Notes: a model not told the origin generated them from the letters alone. Positions 44,263-53,230 are shown, counted from the stretch's first letter. The stretch is 64,000 bases of DNA from Shinella yambaruensis (GCF_022899355.1 NZ_JALJCK010000002.1:620001-684000), one strand, 5' to 3'. Numbers and translations are program-made.

Positions 44263-45312
44263 TCAGGCCTCGGAAAGGTTGGGCACGAGCCTCTTCAGCC
44301 CGGCGGGGGTGAGATCGCCTATGTTCTGCAGGCCGCGCCAGGCGGTGGCGTGGTTGCGCATGATGTAGTCCCGGTTTTCCGGGAAGCGGGCGGAGCGCCA
44401 TTCGGCGATGATGACCGACATGGCCAGCCGGCAGCGCGTCAGGAGCGGCAGCAGCTCGATCTCGCCGGGCTCCAGCGCGCGCGCCGACAGGAAGCCGGCG
44501 AGGAAGGCGCCGGTGCGCGCCGCCCAGTTGTCCGTCGCGAGATGGTAGGAGAGGGCGACGGCGAGGTCGTTGACCAGCGGCGCATGCACCATGTCGCCGA
44601 AATCGATGATGCCCACCACCCGCGTCGGCTCCGCCGGATCGAGCAGGATGTTGTGCGGGTTGAAGTCGTTGTGGATGATCTGCCGCCGCGTGAGGCCGGT
44701 GATGGCGGGAAGGGCGCGCTCGAATTCGGCGAGCACGGTTTCCACCTGCGCCCGCCGCTCGGGCGCGACATGGTCGACGACCGCGCAAAGGTCGAGCGTG
44801 TGGGAAATGTCCCACATCAGCTTTCCGGCCGGCGGGCGGCCGTCGTAGTTCGCAAGGCCAAGGCCGAGTTCGGCGAGCGCGCGGCCGACATTGCGGCTCT
44901 GCGCCTCGGAGACGGGCGTGCGGTACTGCAATTCGCCGTCGAGGAAGGTGAGGAGGCGCATGATGCGCGGGCCGTCGGCGGTGGCAAGCGCATGGCTCGG
45001 CTCGCCCGCTTTCGTCGGAACGAGCCGCGGCACGGGCACGGCCGGGGCGGCGGCGGCAAGGTGCAGCAGCGCGCCGTCCTGGAATTCCAGCGCCGCGGGG
45101 TCCTCCGCCGGGTTGGCGATCTTCAGGACGAAATCGGTGCCGTCCGACCTTGTGAAGAGGAACGTCTCGTCCCGTTCGCTGGAAAGCCGCTTCACTGCGC
45201 CGGAGAGGCCATAGACCGCGGCGACGGCGGCCTCGGCATCGGGGAGCGCCGTCGCGCTCCAGGTCGCCGACATCGAATCCGTCTTCTTGGTTGCCGGCGC
45301 TGGCTGCGTCAT
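44263..45312 (-). CDS. Phosphotransferase of the APH/hydroxylysine-kinase family
   Basis: Kinase-like protein of 349 residues with the aminoglycoside-phosphotransferase fold: FVLKIANPAED (ATP Lys), catalytic loop IIHNDFNPHNILLD and metal-binding IIDFGDM. It phosphorylates small alcohols such as homoserine, choline or hydroxylysine in this family. The ATG at 45312 is preceded by GGGAGC. The phospho-lyase-like enzyme follows 2 bp later, suggesting that an amino alcohol is phosphorylated and then eliminated to an aldehyde, ammonia and phosphate. Confidence 0.75.
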   Translation of the reverse strand: MTQPAPATKKTDSMSATWSATALPDAEAAVAAVYGLSGAVKRLSSERDETFLFTRSDGTDFVLKIANPAEDPAALEFQDGALLHLAAAAPAVPVPRLVPTKAGEPSHALATADGPRIMRLLTFLDGELQYRTPVSEAQSRNVGRALAELGLGLANYDGRPPAGKLMWDISHTLDLCAVVDHVAPERRAQVETVLAEFERALPAITGLTRRQIIHNDFNPHNILLDPAEPTRVVGIIDFGDMVHAPLVNDLAVALSYHLATDNWAARTGAFLAGFLSARALEPGEIELLPLLTRCRLAMSVIIAEWRSARFPENRDYIMRNHATAWRGLQNIGDLTPAGLKRLVPNLSEA

Positions 45313-45373
45313 GCTTGCTCCCTGGAGCATTTCCGCCTCTCTTCGAATCGCGAAAACGCTCTGCTTGTTCTAC

Positions 45374-45417
45374 GCAATTCCAGACGCAAAACCGCTTCGC
45401 ACTTTTGCTGGAATTGC
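45374..45417. repeat. Dispersed intergenic palindromic repeat, copy 1
   Basis: A 44-bp element with perfect 10-bp inverted ends (GCAATTCCAG / CTGGAATTGC). Its complement shares 33 of 34 bases with 54185-54218. Elements of this kind are numerous in rhizobial genomes. It lies in the 280-bp gap between the kinase and GntR genes, which otherwise holds only operator-like repeats. Confidence 0.75.
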
Positions 45418-45528
45418 TCCGGGTGCGGTTTCCCGCTGGTTTCGCCGCTCCTTCCGCGTCGCCTGCCGATGGCGGCACCGGTGACATTGCCTCCATACGG
45501 CGTTTGGCGGATGATGCACGCGGCAGGT

Positions 45529-45566
45529 GATACTTGAAACACGTCAAAAAAGATGCATCAAGTATC
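45529..45566. promoter_or_regulatory. Operator region of the GntR regulator and divergent kinase genes
   Basis: GATACTTGA (45529-45537) and TCAAGTATC (45558-45566) form a perfect 9-bp inverted repeat with a 20-bp spacer. GATGCATCAAG (45552-45562) overlaps the second arm, and a near copy, GATGTATCAAG, lies upstream of the SDR at 46319-46329. The site is just before the GntR start and opposite the kinase gene, so it probably controls both. Confidence 0.6.
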
Positions 45567-45594
45567 TTGTTACTCGATTTTGCGGATCAGTGCC

Positions 45595-46275
45595 ATGGCT
45601 GAATTCACGACACTGGAACACGAAAACCTCAACAGCGTCGTCTATGGCGCGCTGTGCGACGCGCTGATGCAGGGCCGGTTCCAGCCCGGCGACCGGCTGA
45701 AGATCCGGGACCTCGCAGAACAGTTCGGCACCAGCGTCACGCCGATCCGCGACGCCATCCTGCGGCTGGCCAATGACGAGGCGATCACCTTCCGCTCGCC
45801 GCGCGACATCCGCATTCCGGGCCTCAACGAAAGCCGCTACCGGGAAATCCGGGCGATCCGCATCCGGCTGGAGGGGCTGGCGGCGGAAACCGCCGCGCAG
45901 GTGGCGACCAGCGCGGACATCCAGGCGCTGGAGCAGATCCTGCGGGAAAACGAGCAGGCAATCGCGGCCGGGGACCGGTTGAAGGGCACGCAACTCAACC
46001 AGGCCTTTCACTTCCTGCTGCCGCAGATCGCCGGGCTTCCGGTGCTGACCACCATCCTGCGGCGGCTCTGGCTGCAGATGGGGCCGCACATTTCGGACGC
46101 CTACATCGCCGGCGGCCGGGCGATGATCGATCATCACTATCCGGTCGTGGAAGCGCTGAAGCGCCACGATCCGGCGGCGGCCTCGATGGCGATCGTCGAC
46201 GATATCCTGCTCGGCGGCAAGCCGATCCTGGAGCGCATCGAAGGGGTCGGGGAGCGGGAGGCGCGCCGGGCATAG
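45595..46275 (+). CDS. GntR/FCD-family transcriptional regulator
   Basis: Regulator of 226 residues with an N-terminal winged helix (RFQPGDRLKIRDLAEQFGTS; VTPIRDAILRLANDEAI) and a C-terminal FCD ligand domain. The ATG at 45595 was chosen for family length; an in-frame ATG at 45553 overlaps the operator. It lies between the kinase/phospho-lyase pair and the SDR plus polyamine-type transporter, and related sites precede both, so it probably links them into one regulon. Confidence 0.83.
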   Translation: MAEFTTLEHENLNSVVYGALCDALMQGRFQPGDRLKIRDLAEQFGTSVTPIRDAILRLANDEAITFRSPRDIRIPGLNESRYREIRAIRIRLEGLAAETAAQVATSADIQALEQILRENEQAIAAGDRLKGTQLNQAFHFLLPQIAGLPVLTTILRRLWLQMGPHISDAYIAGGRAMIDHHYPVVEALKRHDPAAASMAIVDDILLGGKPILERIEGVGEREARRA

Positions 46276-46318
46276 CCTTTCGCGCGGGAGGGCTTGCAAT
46301 TCGGAATTGGCCTATTAC

Positions 46319-46329
46319 GATGTATCAAG
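46319..46329. promoter_or_regulatory. Second GntR-type operator candidate
   Basis: GATGTATCAAG matches GATGCATCAAG at 45552-45562 in 10 of 11 bases. It lies 18 bp upstream of the SDR start, so a repressor bound here would block entry to the gene. Confidence 0.5.
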
Positions 46330-46347
46330 CATCAATGGAGATCGCTT

Positions 46348-47088
46348 ATGACCGAAGAACGCCGCTACATGCTGCTGACGGGAGCGAGCCGCGGCATCGG
46401 CCATGCGACGGTCAAGCTTTTCCAGTCGAAGGGCTGGCGTATCCTGACCGTCTCCCGCCAGCCCTTTTCCGAGGAATGCGCTTGGCCGTCCGCCCGTGAA
46501 AGCCATATCCAGGCGGACCTTGCCGACCTTTCGCAGATCGACCGGCTGGCCGCCACAGTGCGCGAGCGGCTGCCGAACGGCCGGCTGCACGCGCTCGTCA
46601 ACAATGCCGGCATTTCGCCGAAGGGGCCGGGCAGGAGCCGCCTCGGCGTGCTCGATACGGATGCAGACGTCTGGACGCAGGTGCTCAATGTCAACCTCGT
46701 CTCGACGGCGCTGATCGCCCGCGCGCTGATGCCGGAGCTGGAAGCGGCGAAGGGCTCGATCGTCAACGTCACGTCGATCGCGGGTTCCCGCGTGCATCCC
46801 TTCGCGGGCGTCGCCTATGCGGCCTCCAAGGCGGCGCTGGCTTCGCTGACGCGCGAGATGGCGCATGAATTCGGCCGCCGCGGCGTGCGGGCCAATGCGA
46901 TTGCGCCAGGGGAGATCGAGACCTCGATCCTCTCGCCGGGAACCGACGAGCTGGTGGCGGCGGAAGTGCCGATGCGGCGGCTCGGCGAGCCGCGGGAAGT
47001 CGCGGAAACCATCTATTTCCTCTGCACCGAGCCGTCCTCCTACATCAACGGCGCGGAAATCCACATCAACGGAGGGCAGCACGTCTGA
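46348..47088 (+). CDS. SDR-family oxidoreductase
   Basis: Short-chain dehydrogenase of 246 residues: LLTGASRGIGHATVKLFQ, NNAG, catalytic Ser in NVTSIAG, YAASK and a C-terminal INGAEIHINGG. The ATG at 46348 is preceded by GGAGAT. An aldehyde or alcohol from the kinase/phospho-lyase pathway is a reasonable substrate, given the shared operator, but this is inference. Confidence 0.83.
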   Translation: MTEERRYMLLTGASRGIGHATVKLFQSKGWRILTVSRQPFSEECAWPSARESHIQADLADLSQIDRLAATVRERLPNGRLHALVNNAGISPKGPGRSRLGVLDTDADVWTQVLNVNLVSTALIARALMPELEAAKGSIVNVTSIAGSRVHPFAGVAYAASKAALASLTREMAHEFGRRGVRANAIAPGEIETSILSPGTDELVAAEVPMRRLGEPREVAETIYFLCTEPSSYINGAEIHINGGQHV

Positions 47089-47298
47089 CGACTGTCAAGC
47101 GGGGAAAATATCCCGTTGACCGGGAAGACCCGGAATGCATCAATCGGCCGTAACGCCCAGGGGAAAGGGCGCGACGACCGGAGAGGCTGCAAGCGCCGCC
47201 GACAGGCCAAAGGCCGGGGCGGGCCGGCAGTCCGACAAAGGATCGTCATCAGGGCCGGGCCATCCGGTTCCTTCACAAACGAAGAAAAGGGGAGTGCA

Positions 47299-48351
47299 AT
47301 GAAGACTGTCTTTCAATCCGGAATGCTCACGGCCGCGGCCATCGTGCTGTCGGCAGGCCTTGCCGCGCCGTCGCTCGCGCGCGACCTCACCATCGTCTCC
47401 TGGGGCGGCAACTACCAGGACGCGCAGCGTGACATCTACTTCAAGCCCTTCGCCGAAAAGTCCGGCAAGCCGGTGCTCGACGAAGCCTGGGATGGCGGCA
47501 TCGGCGTCATCCAGTCGAAGGTCAAGGCCGGCGCGCCGAACTGGGATGCCGTGCAGGTGGAGGCGGAGGAACTGGCGCTCGGCTGTGCCGACGGCCTCTA
47601 CGAGAAGATCGACTGGGACAAGATGGGCGGCAAGGACAGGTTCCTCGACAGCGCGGTCAATGACTGTGGCGTCGGCGCGATCGTCTGGTCCACGGCAATC
47701 GCCTATGACGGCGACAAGCTGGCGGAAGGCCCGACCTCCTGGGCGGACTTCTGGAACGTCGAAAAATTCCCCGGCAAGCGCTCGCTGCGCAAGGGGCCGA
47801 AATACACGCTCGAATTCGCGCTGCTCGCCGATGGCGTCTCCAAGGACGAGCTCTATGACGTGCTCGGCACGGAGGAGGGCGTCGAACGCGCCTTCAAGAA
47901 GCTCGACGAATTGAAGGCGAACATCGTCTGGTGGGAATCGGGCGCCCAGCCGCTGCAGTTCCTCGCCTCCGGCGAAGTGGCGATGACGTCGGCCTATAAC
48001 GGCCGCATCACCGGCATCAACCGCACGGAAGGCAAGAACTTCAAGGTCGTCTTCCCGGGCAGCATCTACGCCGTCGACAGCTGGGTCGTGCTGAAGGATG
48101 CGGAGAACAAGGACGCCGCGCAGGACTTCATCGCCTTTGCCAGCGAGCCCGACAACCAGGCGAAGCTGCCGGAATTCGTGGCCTACGGCCTGCCGGTCAA
48201 GGAAGCGGCGGCCAAGGTTCCGGCCGAGTTCGCCAAGGACCTGCCGACCGATCCGGCCAACATGACGGACTCGATCGCCCTCGATGTCGATTTCTGGATC
48301 GACAATGCGGAGACGCTGACCCAGCGCTTCAACGCCTGGCTGGCGCAGTAA
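47299..48351 (+). CDS. ABC transporter substrate-binding protein (PotD/polyamine type)
   Basis: Periplasmic protein of 350 residues with a signal peptide (about residues 1-27) and a PotD-like core (LTIVSWGGNYQDAQRDIYFK; WDAVQVEAEELALGCADGLY). AAAAGGGGAG precedes the ATG. It is separated from the ATPase by a 218-bp gap filled with a palindromic repeat. The ligand may be a polyamine or an amino compound such as hydroxylysine; the neighbouring enzymes favour an amine. Confidence 0.85.
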   Translation: MKTVFQSGMLTAAAIVLSAGLAAPSLARDLTIVSWGGNYQDAQRDIYFKPFAEKSGKPVLDEAWDGGIGVIQSKVKAGAPNWDAVQVEAEELALGCADGLYEKIDWDKMGGKDRFLDSAVNDCGVGAIVWSTAIAYDGDKLAEGPTSWADFWNVEKFPGKRSLRKGPKYTLEFALLADGVSKDELYDVLGTEEGVERAFKKLDELKANIVWWESGAQPLQFLASGEVAMTSAYNGRITGINRTEGKNFKVVFPGSIYAVDSWVVLKDAENKDAAQDFIAFASEPDNQAKLPEFVAYGLPVKEAAAKVPAEFAKDLPTDPANMTDSIALDVDFWIDNAETLTQRFNAWLAQ

Positions 48352-48376
48352 GGCTGCTGCTTGCGGGGCGGAAATG

Positions 48377-48537
48377 CCCCTCATCCCGCTGCCGCGACCT
48401 TCTCCCCGCAGGCGGGGAGAAGGCAATTGCGGCAAGGCTCGGGCCTAAACAGGCGCGCAGGCATATGTTGAGGAAAACGGCGCAACATCCCCCTCTCCCC
48501 GCTTGCGGGGAGAGGGTGGCGGCAGGCGGATGAGGGG
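48377..48537. repeat. Composite intergenic palindromic repeat, copy 1
   Basis: A 161-bp mosaic bounded by CCCCTCATCC (48377-48386) and GGATGAGGGG (48528-48537), containing TTCTCCCCGC/GCGGGGAGAA and CCTCTCCCCGC/GCGGGGAGAGG hairpins. The same modules recur at 53054-53189. It fills the gap between the binding protein and ATPase of one transporter and could give mRNA hairpins that raise the level of the binding-protein transcript. Confidence 0.75.
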
Positions 48538-48569
48538 TGCTTGCCCGCCAGCGACCGTTCCGATGGAGA

Positions 48570-49643
48570 ATGACCTTGGCCGAATTCATCCGTTTCGACC
48601 GCATCACCAAATTCTACGGCCCGCTCTGCGTGGTCGAAAATCTCGATCTCGGCATCGACAAGGGCGAGTTCGTCAGCCTGCTCGGCCCGTCCGGTTCCGG
48701 CAAGACGACGCTCCTGATGATGCTCGCCGGTTTCGAGCAGCCGACATCGGGCAACATCCTGCTCGACGGCACCGCGATCAACGACGTGCCGACCCACAGG
48801 CGGGACATGGGCGTCGTCTTCCAGAGCTACGCGCTCTTCCCGCACATGTCGGTCGGCGAGAACGTCGCCTTTCCGCTGCAGATGCGCGGCATGGGCAGGG
48901 CGGAGATCGAGGGGCGCGTCAAGCGGGCGCTGGACATGGTGCAGCTTTCGGCCTTCGCCGACCGGCGCCCCTCGCAGCTTTCCGGCGGCCAGCAGCAGCG
49001 CGTGGCGCTGTCGCGCGCACTGGTCTTCGAGCCGCGCGTCGTGCTGATGGACGAGCCGCTCGGTGCGCTCGACAAGCAATTGCGCGAGCAGATGCAGCTC
49101 GATATCCGCGACCTGCACCGCCGCCTCGGCCTGACGATCGTCTTCGTCACGCACGACCAGTCGGAGGCGCTGACCATGTCGGACCGCGTCGCCGTCTTCA
49201 ACAAGGGCAGGATCGAGCAGATCGGCACGCCCCGGCAGGTCTATGACGAGCCGGCGACGCGCTTCGTCGCCGAATTCATCGGCGAGACCAACCTGGTCGA
49301 GGGCGTCGTCGAGGCGGTCGAGGGGGAGGAGGCGACCGTGCGCCTGCCGTCCGGGGCGCAGATCGTCTCGGCGGTTTCCGGCAGCGTCTCCTCCGGCCAG
49401 CCCGTCTTCCTTTCCATCCGGCCGGAGCGGGTCGATCTCAGCGAGACGCGGGGCGATGCGCGCAACTGCCTGGAGACGGAGGTCACCGACAGCGTCTATC
49501 AGGGCGATCACCTGCGCGTGCAATTGCAGAACGCCGCCCATCCGCTGATCGCCAAGCTCGGCCGCCGGTCGCGTGAATTCCCGCCGGGCACGCGGGTCTA
49601 TGCGGGCTTTTCGGCCGGTGACTGCCGGGTCATCGCGCCATGA
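48570..49643 (+). CDS. ABC transporter ATP-binding protein (PotA type)
   Basis: ATPase of 357 residues with Walker A GPSGSGKTT, Q-loop VFQSYALFPHMSV, signature LSGGQQQRVALSRAL, Walker B VVLMDEPLGALDKQLR, H-loop VTHDQSEALTMSD and a C-terminal TOBE-type domain. The ATG at 48570 was chosen over 48537, which lies within the repeat. Its last four bases overlap the first permease gene. Confidence 0.9.
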   Translation: MTLAEFIRFDRITKFYGPLCVVENLDLGIDKGEFVSLLGPSGSGKTTLLMMLAGFEQPTSGNILLDGTAINDVPTHRRDMGVVFQSYALFPHMSVGENVAFPLQMRGMGRAEIEGRVKRALDMVQLSAFADRRPSQLSGGQQQRVALSRALVFEPRVVLMDEPLGALDKQLREQMQLDIRDLHRRLGLTIVFVTHDQSEALTMSDRVAVFNKGRIEQIGTPRQVYDEPATRFVAEFIGETNLVEGVVEAVEGEEATVRLPSGAQIVSAVSGSVSSGQPVFLSIRPERVDLSETRGDARNCLETEVTDSVYQGDHLRVQLQNAAHPLIAKLGRRSREFPPGTRVYAGFSAGDCRVIAP

Positions 49644-50818
49644 GCGCGGGCTCCTCCCGGACCGGCCGGTCGCTCCTCCTGCTGGCGCCGCTGCTTCTCT
49701 TCCTCGTCGGCTTCTTCGTCTGGCCGCTGATCAGCATGATGTCGCAGGCCGTGTCGGATCCGGCCGTGCTGCGCCTCCTGCCGCGCAGCGCCGAGGTGCT
49801 GGCCGACTGGGATCGCGCCTCGCCGCCGACCATGCCCATGCAGGCGGCGCTGATGGAAGACCTCAAGGCCGTCGACGACGACCAGGCGCTCGGCGACATG
49901 GTGCGCCGCCTCAACAGCGCCCGCTCCGGCTTCCGCACGCTGATGGCGAAGACGACGAGCGCGCTGGACGACACGGTCAGTCCGCCCGCCGACCTCGTCT
50001 CCATCGACCAGCGCTGGGAACGGCCGGAATTCTGGCTGGCGATCGCCGATGCGCTCTCGCCCTATACCGACCGCAACCTGCTCGCCGCCGTCGATCTCGG
50101 CCGCAATGCCGCGGGCAGCATCGAGCACCTGCCGGCCGACCAGTCCGTCAACCGGGTGATCCTCGTGCGGACCTTCTGGATCGCCGCGCTCGTCACCTTC
50201 GCCTGCGCCTGCATCGGCTTTCCCTATGCGATCATCGCCGCCTCGCTGACCGGCTGGAAGCGCGACCTGATGCTCGGCGCCGTCCTGCTGCCGCTCTGGA
50301 CCTCGCTCCTGGTGCGCACCGCCGCCTGGTTCATCCTCCTGCAGGAACAGGGGCTCATCAACGATCTCCTGCGCTGGCTGCGTATCATCGACGCGCCGCT
50401 GCCGCTGATCTTCAACCGCACCGGCGTCATCATCGCCATGACCCATGTGCTGCTGCCCTTCATGGTGCTGCCGATCTATTCCGTGCTGATCACCATTCCC
50501 AAGAACCTGATGCCGGCCGCCGCCTCGCTCGGCGCGCCGCCCTGGCGGGCGTTCCTGCGCGTGCTTCTGCCGCTCAGCCTGCGCGGCGTCGCCTCCGGCA
50601 GCCTGCTCGTCTTCATCTCGGCGATCGGCTACTACATCACGCCGGCGCTGATCGGCGGGCCGGGCGACCAGATGATCTCGTCCATCATCGCCTTCTACGC
50701 CACGGGCTCGGCTAACTGGGGCATGGCCGGCGCACTCGGCGTCGTGCTGCTCGTCGCGACGCTGTTGCTCTACAGCGTCTATGCGCGGCTCTCCGCCGAT
50801 GAACCGGGGAGGCGATAG
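49640..50818 (+). CDS. ABC transporter permease (PotB type) with long periplasmic insert
   Basis: Inner-membrane permease of 392 residues. After the first helix (LLLLAPLLLFLVGFFVWPL) there are about 130 mostly polar residues before the second helix near residue 175. This is longer than in E. coli PotB (275 residues in total) but common in rhizobial spermidine/opine-type permeases. The conserved loop is MPAAASLGAPPWRAFLRVLL. Confidence 0.87.
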   Translation: MSAGSSRTGRSLLLLAPLLLFLVGFFVWPLISMMSQAVSDPAVLRLLPRSAEVLADWDRASPPTMPMQAALMEDLKAVDDDQALGDMVRRLNSARSGFRTLMAKTTSALDDTVSPPADLVSIDQRWERPEFWLAIADALSPYTDRNLLAAVDLGRNAAGSIEHLPADQSVNRVILVRTFWIAALVTFACACIGFPYAIIAASLTGWKRDLMLGAVLLPLWTSLLVRTAAWFILLQEQGLINDLLRWLRIIDAPLPLIFNRTGVIIAMTHVLLPFMVLPIYSVLITIPKNLMPAAASLGAPPWRAFLRVLLPLSLRGVASGSLLVFISAIGYYITPALIGGPGDQMISSIIAFYATGSANWGMAGALGVVLLVATLLLYSVYARLSADEPGRR

Positions 50819-50821
50819 GCC

Positions 50822-51604
50822 ATGCCGATGAAGCTCGCCAAGACCGCCTTCGCCGCGCTGACGATCCTCTTCCTCGTCGCGCCGCTCATCGCCATCCTGC
50901 CGCTCGCCTTCACCTCGAGCGTCATCCTCACCTATCCGGTCCCCTCCTGGTCGCTGCGCTGGTTCGAGGAGCTGTTCACCGCCGATGCCTGGCGGCGGGC
51001 GATCGTCAACAGCCTGATCATCGGCACCGGCACGACGCTGCTCGCCACGGTGCTCGGCACGGCCGCCTCGCTGGGTCTGCGCAACCGGCTCCTCTTCTTC
51101 CGCGGCTCCATGCGCACGCTCTTCCTGCTGCCGATGGTGGTGCCGGCGGTCGTGCTCGGCGTTGGCATGCAGGTGCTGCTCGCCGGCTTCGGCCTGACGA
51201 ACAGCTACGCCGGGGTGATCATCGCCCATACGGTCGTCGCCGTGCCCTTCGTGGTGGTCAGCGTCACCGGCGCGCTCGCCGGCATCGACGAGCGGGTGGA
51301 GCTTGCGGCCCAAAGCCTGGGCGCATCGCCCGCCACGGTCTTCCGGCGCGTGACGCTGCCGCTCGCCATGCCGGGCGTACTCTCGGGTGCGGTGCTCGCC
51401 TTCGCCACCTCGCTCGACGAGGTTGTGCTGACGCTCTTCGTCGCCGGTCCCAACCAGCGCACGCTGGCCCGGCAGATGTTCTCCAGCATCCGCGAGAACA
51501 TCAGCCCCGCCATCGCCGCCGCCGCCTTCCTCTTCATCGCCGCGACCGTCGTGATCGGCCTCGTCGTGGTGCTGTCGCGCTCCATGCTGGCGAAGCGGCG
51601 CTAG
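50822..51604 (+). CDS. ABC transporter permease (PotC type)
   Basis: Inner-membrane permease of 260 residues with six helices and the loop LAAQSLGASPATVFRRVTLP. It starts 3 bp after the PotB-like gene. Its stop overlaps the stop of the convergent MocR-type regulator in CTAG, so the two transcripts end in each other. Confidence 0.88.
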   Translation: MPMKLAKTAFAALTILFLVAPLIAILPLAFTSSVILTYPVPSWSLRWFEELFTADAWRRAIVNSLIIGTGTTLLATVLGTAASLGLRNRLLFFRGSMRTLFLLPMVVPAVVLGVGMQVLLAGFGLTNSYAGVIIAHTVVAVPFVVVSVTGALAGIDERVELAAQSLGASPATVFRRVTLPLAMPGVLSGAVLAFATSLDEVVLTLFVAGPNQRTLARQMFSSIRENISPAIAAAAFLFIAATVVIGLVVVLSRSMLAKRR

Positions 51605-52995
51605 GCCGTTCGTTTCAACGCATCGGCGAGGACCTGGTAGACGCGCGGTTCCAGCATGTGCGCCACGTTGAAGCGCATGAAGCCGGCGGCGCTCTGCGAC
51701 ACGCTGAAGACGTTGCCGGGGGCGAGCACGAGGCCTTCGGCGAGGGCGGCCTGCGCGACCTCGCCGGAATCGAGCCCCTCCGGCAGCCGGCACCAGAGGT
51801 TGAAGCCGCCGCGCGGCTGGAGCCAGGACGTGATGCCGAGTCGCGAAAGCCGCTCCGCCACCTCGCGCCGGGCGCGCACCAGCTTGCGGCGCAGCTCTTC
51901 CATGTGCTTGCGGTAGCCGCCGCCGGCGAGCATATGGGCGATGATCTCGCTGGAGATCGGGCTCGGCCCGCCGAAATTGGTGGCGATCTGCAGGTCGACC
52001 AGCCCCTCGATCCAATCCGGCCGCGCCGCGATATAGCCGCAGCGCGCGGAGGCGGAGAGCGTCTTGGAGAAGCTGCCGATGCGGATGACGCGGTCGAGCC
52101 CGTCGAGCGCGGCAAGCCGGGTGGAGGGCTCCGGCTCGAAATCGGCAAAGATGTCGTCCTCGACGATGATCGTCTCGCTGCCGGCGGCCGCGTTGAGCAG
52201 GCGGTGCGCCACCTGCGGCGACAGGGTCGCGCCCGTCGGGTTGTGGATGGCCGAATTGGTCACGTAGAGCCGCGGCCGTTTCGCCGCGAGCACGGCCTCG
52301 AAGGCCGCGATGTCGGGGCCTGACGGCGTATAGGGCACGCCGACGACCGTCACCTGATGCGCCTTCAGCAGCGCCTGGAAATTGAAGTAGCAGGGATCGT
52401 CCACCAGCACCGTGTCGCCGGGGCGCAGCAGGAAGCGGCCGATCAGGTCGAGCGCCTGCGTGCCCGTGCTCGTCAGCATCAGGTGCTCCGGCCCGGCCGA
52501 AATGCCTTCCTCCGCGAGCCGGCCGATGAGCAGCCGCCGCAGGAACGAGGAGCCGCGCGTGCTGCCGTAATAGGACAGGAGGTCGCCGTCGCTCTTCGCC
52601 AGGCTGCGCATCGCGCGGCGCAGCGCCGCGTCCGGCATCCAGTCCGCCGGCAGCCAGCCGCAGCCGGGTTTCAGCACCGCGGCATCGGCGTCGAGCGACT
52701 GGCGCGACACCCAGAACGGATCGACCGCCCGCGCCTTCGGCGTCTCCGCCGCGGCAAGCTTCAGCGGGGGCAGGGCGGTTTGCGAGACATAGAAGCCGGA
52801 GCCCCGTTGCGCCCGGATCAGCCCCTCCGCCGCAAGCCGGTCATAGGCCTCCACGACGGTGGAGGGCGAAACGCCCATCTTGGCGGCGAACCGGCGGATC
52901 GAGGGCAGCCGGTCGCCCGGCGCGAGCGCGCGGCTGGCGATGCGGTCGTTGATCGTCGCCATGACCTCGGAAATCCGGCTCGTGCTTTCGGTCAT
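51601..52995 (-). CDS. MocR-family transcriptional regulator
   Basis: Regulator of 464 residues with an N-terminal GntR winged helix (GDRLPSIRRFAAKMGVSPST) and a C-terminal fold-type I aminotransferase domain (NPTGATLSP; PLP Lys in IGSFSKTLSASARCGYIA). Such proteins bind PLP and often an amine or amino acid. The start at 52995 follows GAGA; an alternative is 53010. It is convergent with the polyamine-type transporter and divergent from the EamA exporter, which is probably its target. Confidence 0.87.
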   Translation of the reverse strand: MTESTSRISEVMATINDRIASRALAPGDRLPSIRRFAAKMGVSPSTVVEAYDRLAAEGLIRAQRGSGFYVSQTALPPLKLAAAETPKARAVDPFWVSRQSLDADAAVLKPGCGWLPADWMPDAALRRAMRSLAKSDGDLLSYYGSTRGSSFLRRLLIGRLAEEGISAGPEHLMLTSTGTQALDLIGRFLLRPGDTVLVDDPCYFNFQALLKAHQVTVVGVPYTPSGPDIAAFEAVLAAKRPRLYVTNSAIHNPTGATLSPQVAHRLLNAAAGSETIIVEDDIFADFEPEPSTRLAALDGLDRVIRIGSFSKTLSASARCGYIAARPDWIEGLVDLQIATNFGGPSPISSEIIAHMLAGGGYRKHMEELRRKLVRARREVAERLSRLGITSWLQPRGGFNLWCRLPEGLDSGEVAQAALAEGLVLAPGNVFSVSQSAAGFMRFNVAHMLEPRVYQVLADALKRTA

Positions 52996-53053
52996 GTTCT
53001 CTTTCCGCATCCAGGATTCTTCTTTGCCGGCAGGCGGATGAGGCGCTTGTCCT

Positions 53054-53189
53054 CCCCTCATCCGCCTGCCGGCACCTTCTCCCCGCAAGCGGGGCGAAGG
53101 GATATGCCCGCGCCGGTTTCCCGACCGATCATCGTCGCGTGGGGCACGTCCCCTCTCCCCGCTTGCGGGGAGAGGGTTAGGGTGAGGGG
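53054..53189. repeat. Composite intergenic palindromic repeat, copy 2
   Basis: About 136 bp with CCCCTCATCC-like and GGTGAGGGG ends and TTCTCCCCGC and CCCTCTCCCCGC hairpin modules. It is related to 48377-48537 but has a different middle. It occupies most of the MocR/EamA gap upstream of the promoter. Confidence 0.75.
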
Positions 53190-53230
53190 CGGCCGCCTTG
53201 CCATAGGGATTGCCGCCTCTGTATTGCTAA

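Noticed and set aside
42944-45547. Apparent 867-residue aminotransferase with a long N-terminal extension
   Set aside because: The extension is out of frame with the kinase gene at 44263-45312, which has proper motifs. The aminotransferase starts at 44260.
48377-48537. Possible CRISPR repeats
   Set aside because: The repeats are inverted hairpin modules without regular spacers, and they recur singly elsewhere in the window.
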